Below, one piece after another: positions 6,178 to 6,708 of a stretch of DNA of 6,708 bases. The notes beneath the pieces were generated by a model. It made no database searches. It was not told the DNA's origin and worked only from the letters and a program-made list of their open reading frames with translations. A program made the translations under genes and the position numbers. This DNA is from JAAEQG01 sp023133475. GTDB taxonomy: Bacteria > Planctomycetota > Phycisphaerae > UBA1845. The stretch's first letter is position 1, and each line of letters opens with the position of its first letter. Where the stretch lies: the NCBI GenBank assembly GCA_030631415.1, contig DAOVLE010000257.1, forward strand, positions 1 through 6,708, read 5' to 3'.

Positions 6178-6708
6178 ATGGCCATGAATAGCCCCGGGGA
6201 GTACTTACCGGATGCGACCGAGGGCATCACTCGGGGCGAAGACCTGCCCAAAGCCAAAGTCGCTCAACGCTCTCGCAATTACAGACGTCGGCCATGCCCG
6301 GAATGTGAGCATTCGGCCTACCGCGACCGGGTGGTCACGCGAACGTTGCACGACTTGGGTGATCTGAAGACCGATCGCCCCGTCGATGTGAAGGTGACCT
6401 ATTCACAACACTACTGCTCACGATGCGGTATCTACTTCAATGCCGACATGAGTGACCTGGCGTTGCCGAAGGTGCATTATACGCACCGCGTGGTTGCGAT
6501 GATGGATCAGCTTTGTATCCTGTACCGATTGCTCAGGTGTTCGGCGACAATGTTCGACACTAGGTCTGCGAATTCCACGTCATCAAGGAATTGACTAAAG
6601 CCGTGCTTCGCGTGGTGGCCAAGGTGCGTAAGGAGCTGAAGGCTACAATGCCGAACCTGGACAAAGCGTTGACGTTTCTGGACGATTCGCTCCTGCCGAC
6701 GACCTCGA
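6178..6708 (+). pseudogene. Broken ISL3-type zinc-ribbon transposase, runs off the window
   Basis: The ATG at 6184 is the better start, because GGGAGG (6172-6177) touches the ATG at 6178 but is 6 bases from 6184. From 6178, residues 40-83 hold a zinc ribbon: CPEC (C40, C43) and CSRC (C80, C83). After HRVVAM, near 6500, similarity jumps to another frame: DDGSALYPVPIAQVFGDN from about 6498, a TAG at 6561-6563 where relatives have Gln, then VCEFHVIKELTKAVLRVVAK. The first frame ends at TGA 6592-6594 after an unrelated tail. The first catalytic Asp region is gone; an Asp in DDGS may be the second. The ending, NLDKALTFLDDSLLPTTS, resembles the stretch just before the catalytic Glu in relatives, implying a second deletion after KATMP. 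Comparison with relatives is from memory. Confidence 0.8.

Noticed and set aside
5891..6257. Minus-strand open frames at 5891-6076 and 6063-6257
   Set aside because: They are short, overlap the transposase relics or the palindrome cluster in antisense, and show no recognisable motif.
1..6708. A previously undescribed multi-gene system
   Set aside because: Only two substantial genes are present. They are unlinked by operon spacing and are separated by repeat DNA; the rest is transposase debris. Nothing supports a joint function.

Overview
The window looks like a stretch of a G+C-rich chromosome from a planctomycete-like bacterium (Phycisphaerae-like is my best guess). This rests on the modular secreted protein (beta-helix, cohesin-like, HYR and dockerin-like parts), on a secreted DUF4139-type protein, and on intergenic GTAGGG(T/C)GGGT palindromes. 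I know these from planctomycete genomes, but nothing here fixes the taxon, and no rRNA or other phylogenetic marker is present.

Layout, left to right on the + strand. (1) 1-3078: the 3' part of a large gene for a modular secreted protein. In order it has a right-handed beta-helix end, a cohesin-like beta-sandwich, one divergent and four near-identical HYR-type modules with an exact 83-residue period, a dockerin-like EF-hand region, and a proline-rich hydrophilic tail. Its 5' end lies outside the window. (2) 3079-3616: a 538-bp intergenic region. Its first half is packed with palindromes: two copies of one hairpin in opposite orientation at the outside, a third hairpin, and a 93-bp cloverleaf-like element. 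Its second half is a plain leader with a ribosome binding site. (3) 3617-5680: a complete gene for an exported DUF4139-type protein with a C-terminal coiled coil. (4) 5691-5791: a second element of the GTAGGG palindrome family, directly abutting and partly overlapping the reading frame of a transposase relic. (5) 5799-5978: an IS630-type transposase helix-turn-helix fragment that breaks off before another palindrome cluster (5990-6049). (6) 6178-6708: a broken zinc-ribbon transposase of ISL3 type, with an out-of-frame internal deletion, an in-frame TAG and probably a second deletion; it runs off the window.

The two intact reading frames look like independent single genes: each is followed by palindromic DNA and neither overlaps a neighbour. 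The last kilobase is a graveyard of mobile DNA. I see no defence system, CRISPR array, tRNA or rRNA gene and no biosynthetic cluster. The most unusual content is the structured repeat DNA and the way one repeat supplies the start codon and first codons of a transposase relic.
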